A DNA stretch of 64,000 bases, taken from assembly GCA_963707015.1 (NCBI GenBank), contig CAVPOO010000024.1, positions 1 through 64,000 on the forward strand, given 5' to 3'. Positions 27,374 to 36,493 of this stretch are shown piece by piece; the first letter of the stretch is position 1; every line of letters begins with the position of its first letter. This DNA comes from CAVPOO01 sp963707015. Its GTDB lineage: Bacteria > Pseudomonadota > Gammaproteobacteria > Thiohalobacterales > Thiohalobacteraceae. A model generated the notes under the pieces. It had not been told where the DNA came from and ran no database searches. It saw only the letters and a list, made by a program, of their open reading frames with translations. A program made the translations under genes and the position numbers.

Positions 27374-29662
27374 ATGGCCCGAGACCCCGTATGTGGCATG
27401 GTCGTTGAGCCGGGTTCAGCGGCGGCGACAGAAAATTATCAGGGAACCGCCTGGTATTTCTGCTCCGAGCGTTGCCATGCCAGCTTTCGTGCCGACCCGG
27501 TTCGGTTTGCCCCAGCGACAGCAGCGCCGACGACAAAGACCCGCAAGTCCGCGGTTTATACCTGCCCTATGCATCCCGAAGTGGTGCAGGACCATCCAGG
27601 CAACTGCTCGAAGTGTGGTATGGCCCTGGAACCCCGCAGCGCGGCACCGGAAGAAGAAAACCCGGAACTCAAAGACATGACCCGGCGTTTCTGGGTCAGC
27701 ACGGTATTAGCCGCGCCCGTGTTTCTGCTCGCCATGGTCGCCGACCTTGCGCCGCAGTGGCTGCCCCGCGAGCTTTCCATGCGCGCGGTGCAGTGGATTG
27801 AATTTGCACTGGCGACCCCGGTTGTACTGTGGGGTGGCTGGCCGTTTTTCGTGCGCGGCTGGCGTTCTGTCGTCAGCTGGAACCTGAATATGTTTACCCT
27901 GATTGGGCTCGGCGTGTCGGTGGCCTGGACCTACAGCGTGGTTGCCCTCTTATTTCCACAGGCCTTTCCGCCCATCATGCGAATGGAAGGCGGTCTGGTC
28001 CACGTGTACTTTGAAGCTGCAGCGGTAATTACCGCACTGGTCTTGCTGGGGCAGGTACTGGAACTGCGCGCCCGCTCACGTACCAACGCGGCGATACAGA
28101 TGCTGTTGGCCCTGGCGCCTAAGGGCGCGCGGATTGTTCGCGCGAATGGCACCGAAGAAGACATTCCGCTGGACCAGGTGCAGGCGGGTGACATGCTGCG
28201 GGTACGGCCGGGAGAGAAGGTTCCGGTCGACGGGACGGTGATCGAGGGCGACAGTCATGTCGACGAATCGATGGTCACCGGTGAACCCATTCCGGTCACC
28301 AAGACCGCGGGACAGAAGCTGATCGGAGCCACCCTGAACGGCACCGGCAGTCTGCTGATGCGGGCGGAAAAAGTGGGGGCCGATACCCTGTTGTCACAGA
28401 TCGTCAATATGGTTGCCCAAGCGCAACGCTCACGCGCCCCGATCCAGAAAGTCGCAGACTTGGCGGCCAGTTATTTCGTCCCGGCGGTGGTTCTTATCGC
28501 CCTCACAACGTTTGTTGTCTGGGGACTGGCGGGCCCCGAGCCCCGATTAGCGCATGCCATTGTCAACGCCGTCGCCGTGTTGATCATCGCCTGCCCCTGT
28601 GCGCTGGGACTGGCCACACCGATATCGATCATGGTTGGTACCGGCCGGGGTGCGATGGGCGGGGTCTTGATCAAGAACGCCGAGGCATTGGAGATTATGG
28701 AGAAAGTCGACACCCTGGTGGTCGACAAGACAGGTACGCTGACCGAAGGCAAACCCAAACTGGTTACTGTGCAGACAACAGGCGGTGCTGACGAACAACA
28801 ACTACTCCACTTGGTCGCTAGCCTTGAGCGTGCGAGTGAACACCCTCTGGCCGAAGCGATCGTGCGCGGCGCTGAGGAAAAAGGGATTGAACTGGCGCCG
28901 ACACGTAACTTCCAGTCGGTCACTGGCAGAGGGGTCACCGGTGACGTTGACGGAAACCAGGTGGCCGTGGGCAATATCAAACTGTTGGAGAGCCTCGGTA
29001 TTGAGCTGGGTGATCTGCATCAACAGGCAGATACCCTGCGCACCGAGGGACAGACCGTGATGTTCCTGGGCATCAATGGCAAGGCTGTTGGTCTGCTGGG
29101 TGTTGCGGACCCCATCAAGAATTCCACTCCCGGCGCCATCCATGATCTGCATGCTGAAGGTATTAAGATTGTTATGCTGACAGGCGACAGTCGCCAGACT
29201 GCGGAAGCTGTTGCGAAAAAACTTGATATTGACCAGGTTCATGCTGAAGTGTTGCCGGAACAGAAAGCAGAAGTCATCAAGCAGCTTCAAGCGGCGGGCA
29301 ATATAGTGGCAATGGCGGGTGATGGGATTAATGATGCGCCAGCCCTGGCGCAAGCGCATGTGGGTATCGCCATGGGGACCGGTACCGATGTGGCAATTGA
29401 AAGTGCTGGTGTGACGCTGGTTAAAGGTGATTTGCGCGGTATCGTCCGCGCCCGCCGTTTGAGCAGCGCTACCATGCGCAATATCCGTCAGAATCTGTTT
29501 TTCGCCTTTGTTTATAACTCACTGGGGGTGCCAGTCGCAGCCGGGGTACTTTATCCCTTTTTCAGCCTGCTGCTTTCCCCCGTTATCGCAGCCGCGGCAA
29601 TGAGTTTCAGTTCAGTATCAGTGATAACCAATGCACTGCGCCTGCGACGCGCCAGGCTTTAG
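27374..29662 (+). CDS. copA: Cu+-exporting P1B-type ATPase
   Basis: A 762-residue heavy-metal ATPase. The N-terminus carries a YHS domain (DPVCGMVV ... YFCSERCHASF, residues 3-45) and a heavy-metal-binding domain (YTCPMHPEVVQDHPGNCSKCGM, about 62-85). Next come the membrane helices, the TGEPIP actuator loop, the CPC site at 407-409 (IIACPCALGLATP), phosphorylation D451 in DKTGTLT, the HP motif (SEHPLAEA) and GDGINDAPAL. Helix motifs N-x-x-FAFVYN-x-x-GVP and MSFSSVSVI are those of Cu+ exporters (P1B-1). ATG 27374 is chosen because it opens the YHS domain. It exports Cu+ to the periplasm, where several copper and haem enzymes of this window act. Confidence 0.92.
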   Translation: MARDPVCGMVVEPGSAAATENYQGTAWYFCSERCHASFRADPVRFAPATAAPTTKTRKSAVYTCPMHPEVVQDHPGNCSKCGMALEPRSAAPEEENPELKDMTRRFWVSTVLAAPVFLLAMVADLAPQWLPRELSMRAVQWIEFALATPVVLWGGWPFFVRGWRSVVSWNLNMFTLIGLGVSVAWTYSVVALLFPQAFPPIMRMEGGLVHVYFEAAAVITALVLLGQVLELRARSRTNAAIQMLLALAPKGARIVRANGTEEDIPLDQVQAGDMLRVRPGEKVPVDGTVIEGDSHVDESMVTGEPIPVTKTAGQKLIGATLNGTGSLLMRAEKVGADTLLSQIVNMVAQAQRSRAPIQKVADLAASYFVPAVVLIALTTFVVWGLAGPEPRLAHAIVNAVAVLIIACPCALGLATPISIMVGTGRGAMGGVLIKNAEALEIMEKVDTLVVDKTGTLTEGKPKLVTVQTTGGADEQQLLHLVASLERASEHPLAEAIVRGAEEKGIELAPTRNFQSVTGRGVTGDVDGNQVAVGNIKLLESLGIELGDLHQQADTLRTEGQTVMFLGINGKAVGLLGVADPIKNSTPGAIHDLHAEGIKIVMLTGDSRQTAEAVAKKLDIDQVHAEVLPEQKAEVIKQLQAAGNIVAMAGDGINDAPALAQAHVGIAMGTGTDVAIESAGVTLVKGDLRGIVRARRLSSATMRNIRQNLFFAFVYNSLGVPVAAGVLYPFFSLLLSPVIAAAAMSFSSVSVITNALRLRRARL

Positions 29663-29752
29663 GCGGTGCCTGTGTTCAGTAATGACGGTAGCCTGGTGTA
29701 TTGAGGCGTATTCATGTGGATATTCTGACGCACGTGCCTGCATGGCTGCACC

Positions 29753-30613
29753 TCAGCGCTTCTGAACACGATAGCTGACCTGCAGCGAGCCGTTCTCGTC
29801 ACGTAATTCGAGCCCGTCTGGTTTCGATGTGTAGGTGTGCGCCCGAGCCAGGGCCTGAAGGTATTGCTGCTCCTGCACCATGATGCCATCCGGTTCTGCG
29901 CAGTGTTTGCGCGTCGTCATTGTCCGCCCGATCTTGATTCGATTGCCTTTGATCTCGTACGCGGCAGCGAAATGATTGCATCCGGCGTTGCCGCTGATCT
30001 TGCCATTGGCAAACAGCGCCGTCGCAAGCTGCGTGGTGTTACTGGAAACAACGCCGCCGCGACCGTTGTTGATGCCGGTGGCTTGCCAGGCTGAGTCTTC
30101 CAGCCCGATCGTTCTGGCGGCAGCGTATTTCAGGATCGGTTGATGCTCGTTATCGAGCAGCAGCAGTGACTCGTCCTGTCTTTGCCAGGCGGCCACCAGA
30201 GGAAGGAGGGCGAGGTAGCGCTGCTCCTGCCCGGCAACGGCTGGAGGACACGCCATCTGGGTGGAGCCGATCTCGGAGGCCAGGGTAAGTCGCCTGTCCT
30301 GTCCGGTGGTATAACGGCCAAAATAGCGGTTACAGCCGGCGCTGCCGCCGATCTCACCCTGGCTGAACCTGGCATCAACAGTCGTTTCGGGCAGAACCGG
30401 CGTCATCTCGCCCAAGTCACCGAGATACTGGTCGAGCTGCCAGCGAATGTTTTCCAGCTCAGGGCCGGTGGTCTTGAGCACTACAGGTTTGCTCGTGATC
30501 GCGGGATCGACGCTGTCATTCTCCCCGGGGGTGTCAATCCTGACATGGCGGTCTGAGGCGGCAGCGAAGCCGCTGACACACACAATGATGATGGAAAGGA
30601 TGAGCGTCTTCAT
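29753..30613 (-). CDS. Exported protein with two META (HslJ-like) domains
   Basis: A 286-residue protein: signal peptide at 1-19 (MKTLILSIIIVCVSGFAAAS), then two META domains. The first holds GEIGGSAGCNRYFGRY and QMACPP; the second holds GKISGNAGCNHFAAAY and TTRKHCAEP. Each shows the G-x-AGCN and paired-Cys signature of HslJ-like proteins. META domains are found in heat-shock and motility-linked secreted proteins; no reaction is known. I chose the ATG at 30613, with GGGAAG upstream, over a longer start at 30676 because it opens the signal peptide. It lies 87 bp after the sugar dehydrogenase gene on the same strand. Confidence 0.82.
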   Translation of the reverse strand: MKTLILSIIIVCVSGFAAASDRHVRIDTPGENDSVDPAITSKPVVLKTTGPELENIRWQLDQYLGDLGEMTPVLPETTVDARFSQGEIGGSAGCNRYFGRYTTGQDRRLTLASEIGSTQMACPPAVAGQEQRYLALLPLVAAWQRQDESLLLLDNEHQPILKYAAARTIGLEDSAWQATGINNGRGGVVSSNTTQLATALFANGKISGNAGCNHFAAAYEIKGNRIKIGRTMTTRKHCAEPDGIMVQEQQYLQALARAHTYTSKPDGLELRDENGSLQVSYRVQKR

Positions 30614-30700
30614 GAATGTGGCTTCCCGGGCTGTTCGCGGCCTGCCGGTATCTTTCACCTTTTCCGATAACGTCACGTGTTCCAGGGGCGCAGCGGGGTC

Positions 30701-32803
30701 TCAGGGACTGATGCGATACAGCTCGCCGGAAAACGCGATGACGAAAACCTCACCGGTAGTGTCTTCCGCGAACGAACTGATGTTCAGGCCGGTATCGGTC
30801 AACAACCGGCAGTCCGGGGTATTGCTATAGGGTGCGAAGAGCCCCCAGATCCGACCCGTGACGAAGTCGCCGAACAGATAGGTTCCCGCGAGTGAACCGA
30901 CCGAGGCGCCCCGGTAGACGTAGCCACCGGTAACGGACTGACCTTCACTGTGGGAATACTCGGCGACCGGAGCCTGAAAGGTCCTGTTGTCGCAGTTGAG
31001 GAAATTGAATGGCTGGCTTGCCTCGAGACACCGCCAGCCATAATTGCCGCCGGCCTCAATCCGGTCTATTTCCTCCCACTCGCCCTGGCCGACGTCGCCT
31101 GCCCACAGATCCCCGCTCAAACGATCGAAGCTCCAGCGCCAGGGATTACGCAAGCCAAAGGCAAAGACCTCGGGACAGGCCCCGTCGCTGCACGCAAGGT
31201 TGCCCGCATTGGGGTTGCTGGCAGGGATGCTGTAGGGCAGGCCGCGGGCGGCATCGGGTTGTGTTACGTCAATACGCAGCATGCTGCCATAGAAGTTCGC
31301 GGGATTCTGCCCGTTATCGGAAGGATCGCCGCCACTGCCTTCGTCGCCAAACCCGATGTAGAGAAATCCGTCCGGCCCGAAACCGAGTTGACCGCCGTTG
31401 TGGTTGGCGAATGCCTGGGGCAGGGTTAACAGAATCTGTTCACTCGCCGTATCGAGTGCGTTGCCCGCGGTATTCAGAGAGAACCGCGAAACCACGGAGC
31501 GAAAGTTGCTGCCATTGTCATTCAACGGATCATCACTGGTCGTATAGGACAGGTACACGAAGTCGTTGCTGGCGACATCGGGGTCAAAGGCCATGCCCAG
31601 CAGGCCGCCTTCGCCCCGTGCGTCGATACGGCTGGTCAAGTCGACGAAGCTGGTCGTGGCGGAGACCGCGTCATCATTGACAAAGCTCACGATGCGCCCG
31701 GCCTTCTCGACCATGAAAAAACGATCGTTCGACGCCGCGCTTAACAGAGCGACGGGTTCACTGAATTGCAGGTTGGGAAACGCGCGAACGAGTTGTATCG
31801 TCGGCACACCCCCGCCGGTTTGTGCGTCGCAGCTGGCGATGCTCGCGCTGACCAGGGTTTGTACCGCCACACTCGTTGATCCGCGGGTCACGCCAGCCGC
31901 ATCCCGGAAGCGCACGAAGATACGATTGCTCGCCGGGTCTTCCGACACGATTCCGTTACCGTTTACAAAAATCGTGAACGTGGGGGTGGCGCCGGCGTTG
32001 ATCGCGGTGGTCACGCTGCTGGCCGGCGCAGCCAGGCATTCACCCGTGGCGGGATCAGTCTCGCAGATGAACAGGTTCACCGGCAATGACGTCGCACCCG
32101 TATCTGCCATCGCCGTCATGGTGCCACTGATGCCGACATTCACCGTCGCCACGGCAAAGGCGTTCGCACCCAGGCTGTCAGGCAGGTTAACAATGCCGTC
32201 ACTGGTCGGCGTGGCGGCCAGGGCGACGATATCGGGCACCGGGGTGCTGGACGATGACAACAGGAGGGTATTCAGTCCGGGCACAACGGGTGCCGGATCG
32301 GTATTGGTGCAGTCATAGCTCAACGGTATCTCGGTCGGTGCCAGCGCGACGGTCGGTGTGAATGCAAACACGTATGTCTGCAGCCCGCCCGCGGCAATAT
32401 CGACGGGCGTGTCCGGCGTGCCGGTCAGCGCGTTTGTCGCCGGATTGGTGGTCTGGTAGACGAATCCCCCGGGCACCACGCTCAGCGGGGTGATGTCACA
32501 GCTGGTGGCCTCCGTGGTGCCCGCGTTGATAAGGGTGGCAAAGGCTGATGCCGTGCCGCCGAGCTGAACCGAGCGGCTGCCCGGCAAGACAGCAGCGACC
32601 AGACCGGCGGCAGGGAGGACTGAGGCAGCAGTCACTCTAAGCTGTGAATAATCAATGGCGAGGGCGTCTATATTGGTACCGGGCCCTAACGGCGAGCTAT
32701 TGACCTGGATCTCTGCAGTCAGCAAGCTCGTCCCTGCCGCCGCATTGGCCATGGAAGTAACGAGACTGATCCACAACCCGGCAAATAGACATGATTTCTG
32801 CAT
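30701..32803 (-). CDS. Secreted PQQ-type glucose/sorbosone dehydrogenase-like protein
   Basis: A 700-residue exported protein. The signal peptide is at 1-24 (MQKSCLFAGLW ... SMANAAA). About 350 residues of Thr/Ala/Val-rich beta-sandwich-like sequence follow. The C-terminal 350 residues form a six-bladed GSDH/HHIP-type propeller (LLGMAFDPD, NHNGGQLGFGPDGFLYIGFGD, GLRNPWRWSFDR, YGWRCLEA, GGYVYRG, YLFGDFVTGRIWGL). Relatives bind PQQ and oxidise sugars in the periplasm, but many family members have no known activity. The start at 32803 opens the signal peptide. A segment RIFVRFRDAAGVTRGSTSVA in the linker recurs in a pseudogene at 55.1-55.3 kb. Confidence 0.82.
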   Translation of the reverse strand: MQKSCLFAGLWISLVTSMANAAAGTSLLTAEIQVNSSPLGPGTNIDALAIDYSQLRVTAASVLPAAGLVAAVLPGSRSVQLGGTASAFATLINAGTTEATSCDITPLSVVPGGFVYQTTNPATNALTGTPDTPVDIAAGGLQTYVFAFTPTVALAPTEIPLSYDCTNTDPAPVVPGLNTLLLSSSSTPVPDIVALAATPTSDGIVNLPDSLGANAFAVATVNVGISGTMTAMADTGATSLPVNLFICETDPATGECLAAPASSVTTAINAGATPTFTIFVNGNGIVSEDPASNRIFVRFRDAAGVTRGSTSVAVQTLVSASIASCDAQTGGGVPTIQLVRAFPNLQFSEPVALLSAASNDRFFMVEKAGRIVSFVNDDAVSATTSFVDLTSRIDARGEGGLLGMAFDPDVASNDFVYLSYTTSDDPLNDNGSNFRSVVSRFSLNTAGNALDTASEQILLTLPQAFANHNGGQLGFGPDGFLYIGFGDEGSGGDPSDNGQNPANFYGSMLRIDVTQPDAARGLPYSIPASNPNAGNLACSDGACPEVFAFGLRNPWRWSFDRLSGDLWAGDVGQGEWEEIDRIEAGGNYGWRCLEASQPFNFLNCDNRTFQAPVAEYSHSEGQSVTGGYVYRGASVGSLAGTYLFGDFVTGRIWGLFAPYSNTPDCRLLTDTGLNISSFAEDTTGEVFVIAFSGELYRISP

Positions 32804-32934
32804 GGGACTTCCTTCGCAAGCGCAAATCTTCAGTTTCAGACAGAGTGTTATTTTTCGCTTTTTTGACCAATGCCGCGAATATACCAGCCTTGGCGGTTCC
32901 CTCGCACGCACAGTGCCCGGCGTGGCAAACAAAA

Positions 32935-32963
32935 GGCCGGCCCGCTGCGCGGGCCGGCCTCGT
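32935..32963 (-). terminator. Rho-independent terminator of the di-haem oxidoreductase gene
   Basis: Perfect 11-bp GC stem (ggccggcccgc / gcgggccggcc) with TGC loop. Read leftward it is followed by TTTTGTTTG. It lies 22 bp after the stop of the minus-strand cytochrome gene. Confidence 0.88.
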
Positions 32964-32984
32964 GAGGTCAACAGTGGCGCCGTG

Positions 32985-34505
32985 TTATTTCTGAACGATC
33001 ACCCTCCGCCGGCCTTCCGGGACCACCTGCATAGTCTTCAGGAACTTGACCACCGCCACTTGATCGCTTTCGGGGCTTCCCACAAAGGCATCGCGAGAGG
33101 CGCGGGCCTCACCCCCGTGGGCCAGGATGGCTTCGCTGATGGTGGACAGGTCGCCGCGGTGACCGTAGGGCGCGGAGTTGCCGACATCCCACAGCTTGCG
33201 GGTGAGGAAGAACTCGCTGCCCGGCCTGCCATCCTGGTCCGGCCGTCCCTGTGGCAGCTGCTCGTTGCAGAAGAACCGGATCGGGTCAACATCTGTCGGA
33301 TCATCGCATAGGTTGTGGCGTTTCAGGTCGGTGTAGGCGCGCACAATGGCGGTTCCATTCCGGCCTTTCTCGAGCAGCGGGCCTTCGCCCTGTTGAGTCA
33401 TGTCATAGGAGTACTCCGGACAGACGCTGGGCTCGCTGCAGGTGCCGGGCGGGTTGAACGGGTTGGGTTCCACAAACAAGCGGCTCTCCAATGTCATCTC
33501 CGGCACATGGCAGGAGGTGCATCCGACCTCGTCGAACGCCTGCTCGCCACGGTTCACCATGCGGCGCTCGGCTTTGTCTTTCGAAACGACGCGCCCGGGT
33601 ACGCCGAGCTGTGCCTGCCAGAGGGTGACCGCGGTGATATCGCCCACGGTCAATTCACGCTGCACACCGTCCTCGTCGAAGTCCGGGTCCATACCCTTGG
33701 CGGGATTGAGGTCGAAACGCTCTTCGGCCTGCATACCGTGATGATGGTTATAGGCGTTGTCGGTGAACTCGCGCAACGAGACCACGGCGCCGGCCTGATG
33801 GAAGGGCCGGATGATCAGGTCGGTATTCACACCCCGGCTGGCAACGACTGCACCGCCGGCGATGGTGACTTCGAAGTCCACGCCCTTGGTGGTCAGGGTG
33901 TGGTCCCCGTCCGGCAGGCCGACAGCCTGCGTCTGCAGGTCAACGGTCATTTCACGGGCCAGCATTTCGATGGGGCCGGAGCCGTTCATGCCCAGCGTAT
34001 TGCGGCTATTGCTTGACTCGGGGCCTACCGACAAAGTGACCGGATCCAGGGTCTGTGCCAGCACGAACACGTTAGCGACGAAATCACCCGAGCCACCGGG
34101 ACGCGGCTGAGCGTGGCAGCCGGCACACGAATCGGAATCGGGCGCCGAGGTACGCAGCTTGGCCAGTTGTCCTGCTGTTTCCAGTGGCCCCATTCCGGAT
34201 GCAGCATACTGGTGTTCTGGGACACGTTTCTCACCGCCGCCCGTCGTCGCCGGACGGCCCTGACCGTCGCACACGTTGAAAGGGGCGACAAACAGCGCTT
34301 CACCGTGATCACTGATCTCATCAAACGTCAGTGCACCGGAAACGATATCCGACTGCTCGACGTGGTTTGTTATCACCGGCTCATCTGGGAGGCCGGGCGG
34401 GCATTGCGCCGCCAGGGCGGCCAATGGTGCGGCGGAGATTCCCAGCAGTGCGGGAAAGACAACAAACAACTTTTTCCTTCTCAAAACGTTTCTCCTATCA
34501 GACAT
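32985..34505 (-). CDS. Di-haem oxidoreductase (DHOR-like cytochrome c)
   Basis: A 506-residue exported cytochrome. A basic N-terminus and hydrophobic core (residues 1-33, ending LAALAA) form the signal. Two haem-binding sites, CAGCHAQP (about 130) and CTSCHVPE (about 325), are spaced as in the DHOR family. KRHNLCDD, WDVGNSAPYGHRG and LAHGGEA match the end of the frameshifted paralogue at 18.9-20.5 kb. Family members are periplasmic di-haem enzymes of peroxidase or thiol-oxidase type; the substrate is unknown. Start 34505 is chosen because upstream in-frame sequence is translated repeat DNA. It heads a leftward group with the sugar dehydrogenase and META genes. Confidence 0.85.
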   Translation of the reverse strand: MSDRRNVLRRKKLFVVFPALLGISAAPLAALAAQCPPGLPDEPVITNHVEQSDIVSGALTFDEISDHGEALFVAPFNVCDGQGRPATTGGGEKRVPEHQYAASGMGPLETAGQLAKLRTSAPDSDSCAGCHAQPRPGGSGDFVANVFVLAQTLDPVTLSVGPESSNSRNTLGMNGSGPIEMLAREMTVDLQTQAVGLPDGDHTLTTKGVDFEVTIAGGAVVASRGVNTDLIIRPFHQAGAVVSLREFTDNAYNHHHGMQAEERFDLNPAKGMDPDFDEDGVQRELTVGDITAVTLWQAQLGVPGRVVSKDKAERRMVNRGEQAFDEVGCTSCHVPEMTLESRLFVEPNPFNPPGTCSEPSVCPEYSYDMTQQGEGPLLEKGRNGTAIVRAYTDLKRHNLCDDPTDVDPIRFFCNEQLPQGRPDQDGRPGSEFFLTRKLWDVGNSAPYGHRGDLSTISEAILAHGGEARASRDAFVGSPESDQVAVVKFLKTMQVVPEGRRRVIVQK

Positions 34506-34779
34506 AGTTAATGCACCGAAGTGCCCCTCGATTTGTTTTATCGCTCCGCGCACAGCCGGGCACGCGCCAGGCCCGCCACGCGGGCTGTTATCCGTGATGC
34601 CATGTTTTTGGGGGAAAAACCAGTGGTCTGGCTTTGCTATTGTTGGCTGAAGCCTTACCCCAACAAGGGCCACAACGTGCCTGCCCCCAAGCTTCGCGAA
34701 GCGGGCGCGATTGTATGCCGGTTTGCGGGGTTGTGTACACACCCCCGATAAAGCGCGCATAAGACGCCGGGTTAGCGCG

Positions 34780-34857
34780 AATGGCACTGACTTGAGTCGA
34801 AATGTAGGGTGGGTTAGCGTTTTTTGCGTAACCCACCAGGCGTTGCAAAGCAACACG
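34780..34857. repeat. MITE-like repeat, half copy A
   Basis: Begins aatggcac and matches one arm of the 184-bp element at 37884-38067 in reverse orientation (tcgaaatgtagggtgggttag ... caccaggcgttgc-aagcaacac), then stops. No second end is present, so it is truncated. Confidence 0.8.
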
Positions 34858-34918
34858 ATACGCTGACCGCTATGGCGTGATATGCGGGTTCAGAATCGAT
34901 GTTACCGCGGGAAATAAA

Positions 34919-34941
34919 AACGGCGACCCGAAGGCCGCCGT
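34919..34941 (-). terminator. GC hairpin terminator (leftward)
   Basis: acggcgacccgaaggccgccgt; read leftward it is followed by TTTTTATTTCCC. No leftward gene ends here, but a repeated promoter-like motif lies about 60-90 bp upstream at 34997-35032, suggesting a short transcript. Confidence 0.7.
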
Positions 34942-34996
34942 ACAAGGGACTTGATGAAACCATCGACTAGTAAACTAGCACAAGGCCTCAGTCACC

Positions 34997-35032
34997 CATA
35001 TCCGGGCGACTACCTACGAAGAACTACGTATG
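34997..35032 (-). promoter_or_regulatory. TACGTAGT motif, copy 1 of 4
   Basis: On the plus strand ATATCCGGGCGACTACCTACG followed by AAGAACTACGTATGAG. The first part matches 56391-56411 (ATATCCGG-x3-ACTACCTACG) and the second the motifs at 51.3 and 52.4 kb (AACTACGTAT). Probably a regulator or promoter site acting leftward; no factor known to me. Confidence 0.5.
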
Positions 35033-35184
35033 AGTCGATGTGCTCGCACAGGGCGTGGCTTTCTGTTAAGTCAATGCCAGTCTGATCTGACCCCGATCTA
35101 TTGTTACGTCACGCCCTGATTACGCTCGCATTGATGGGGGCAGGGGGGAAGTTGTTCGCCGTCTGTTAACGGGCATGCGCGTCA

Positions 35185-35364
35185 TCAATCCCGCTCCGAA
35201 TCCTGGATTTCCGAGTCTTCGAGAATCTCCCCATCCAGCACATCTCGTATCTGGACTTCCACTGTCCGCCCGTTGAATTCGATCATCCAGCCACCTTTCC
35301 AGAGGCAGCCGGCTCTCACGAGATCGACCAGGAGCTGATCCAGTTCTTCTTTATTCATCGTCAT
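35185..35364 (-). CDS. Small hypothetical protein
   Basis: A 59-residue acidic protein (MTMNKEELDQLLVDLVRAG, then LWKGGWMIEFNGRTVEVQIR and an acidic tail ending DSERD). No family recognised. Start at 35364 or two codons later at 35358. The helix-then-strand composition and the even charge pattern look like a real coding sequence, and the reading frame ends cleanly. It has no close partner gene. Cytoplasmic, no signal. Confidence 0.55.
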   Translation of the reverse strand: MTMNKEELDQLLVDLVRAGCLWKGGWMIEFNGRTVEVQIRDVLDGEILEDSEIQDSERD

Positions 35365-35515
35365 GCTGCGTGGCGCGGGCATTTTCAGGTAGCAACTTTC
35401 AGCCGGGTTCGGGTGACGCTCTTTTGGTTGCGCCTGGTGTAAACTGGCACTTCGGTTCACAGCAGCGGGACGGCTGCCCTTCCGGCATATTACCGTAAAA
35501 CGAGGGTATGAAGGG

Positions 35516-35699
35516 AATGGCACTTACGTACGTCGAAATGTAGGCTGGGTTAGCGCTGTTTGAGTAGCCCGCCAGGCATTGCGAAGCAACACAACGCATT
35601 TTTTAATGAGTGCCTGCCGGCATATCCGGTGGGGTAGGGCACAAACGGCGTGCCTGACCCACCCTGGATCAATTATGGAACCGCGTAACTAAGTGCCAT
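35516..35699. repeat. MITE-like repeat, full copy B (184 bp)
   Basis: Starts aatggcacttac and ends aagtgccat, with the same length as copy C at 37884-38067 and opposite orientation, but more diverged. TATGAAGG is found just outside both ends (about 35507-35514 and 35705-35712), a probable degraded target duplication. The right duplication contains the first ATG of the rhodanese gene. Confidence 0.8.
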
Positions 35700-35705
35700 G
35701 CGGCT

Positions 35706-36212
35706 ATGAAGGCGTTTATGAAAACAGGTCACTCGAGTGCAGTAAGAAAAATCCGCCTGGGCGTGCTGGCCGGTGTGGCAGGTGTGAGTCTCAGCGTCTG
35801 CGCCTTTGGCGAGGCGCCGCCCGCAGGTCCGGCTTACCCGCCCATCGTTGAAGCAAAAGTCGCCGAGGCGAGAAAATCCGTCCGGACCGTCGACATGGCT
35901 GGCTTCAGGGAGATCGTTGACGATCGGGGTGACAGGCTGATAATCGATGTACGCGAGCCGGAGGAGTTCGCGGCGGGGCATATCCCTGGCGCCATTCACA
36001 TTCCGCGCGGCATTCTGGAATTCAGGATCTGGAAGTATGTCGGATTTCCTGACGAGCTGAACATGGGCACGCCGATCTACCTGTACTGCGGGACGGGCTC
36101 GCGGTGTTCGCTTGCCGCAAAATCACTTCAGGATGTTGGATTTACTCGGGTGACCGCGGTTATCATGCGACTCGAAGACTGGCGTAAGGCGGGTTTCCCG
36201 CTGGTGAGGTAG
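35706..36212 (+). CDS. Exported rhodanese-like protein
   Basis: A 168-residue protein with a signal peptide (residues about 5-35, RKIRLGVLAGVAGVSLSVCAF). A single rhodanese domain shows LIIDVREPEEFAAGHIPGAIHIPRG and the active-site loop YCGTGSRC, with Cys at the loop start. Periplasmic single-domain rhodaneses carry sulfane sulfur or act as chaperone-like factors. The first ATG (35706) lies in the target duplication of a repeat insertion; ATG at 35718, with GAAGG 6-8 bases upstream, may be the real start and still gives a good signal. The insertion removed whatever promoter lay directly upstream. Confidence 0.85.
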   Translation: MKAFMKTGHSSAVRKIRLGVLAGVAGVSLSVCAFGEAPPAGPAYPPIVEAKVAEARKSVRTVDMAGFREIVDDRGDRLIIDVREPEEFAAGHIPGAIHIPRGILEFRIWKYVGFPDELNMGTPIYLYCGTGSRCSLAAKSLQDVGFTRVTAVIMRLEDWRKAGFPLVR

Positions 36213-36241
36213 TGTTTCTTCAATCTGATAATGACGCATGT

Positions 36242-36329
36242 TATGGCCACGGAATCCACGGAAAAACACGGAAAGAACGAATACCCATTAGAATTGTTTC
36301 CATGTCCTTCCGTGGATTCCGTGGCTATA
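36242..36329. repeat. Long inverted repeat in the rhodanese-sodC gap
   Basis: Two 30-nt arms (36242-36271 and 36300-36329) pair with few mismatches; each carries ccacggaatccacgg or its complement. It can fold to a long hairpin and may end the rhodanese transcript. The repeated CACGGA words are typical of dispersed intergenic repeats. Confidence 0.7.
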
Positions 36330-36493
36330 GATAACAATATTGCTGCTCAGCCTGATTTGTCAGCATCCGTCATTATCACCTTGAAGGAGTAGTAGACCCA
36401 GTCCCACGCTCGGCCACCCGCTCGTGCGTTCCATCGAACCCGAACGCCGGGGGCCGGGTGAATCGTGCTATCCATCATTCGCAGGAGTCACTG

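Noticed and set aside
27374..29662. Considered a Zn/Cd-type ATPase
   Set aside because: The CPC site with the YN and MSxxS helix motifs points to the Cu+ subgroup, and the zinc-type helix residues are absent.
32806..32971. N-terminal extension of the sugar dehydrogenase, and likewise 34506-34856 for the cytochrome
   Set aside because: The signal peptides start at the inner ATGs; the extension of the cytochrome frame is translated repeat DNA.
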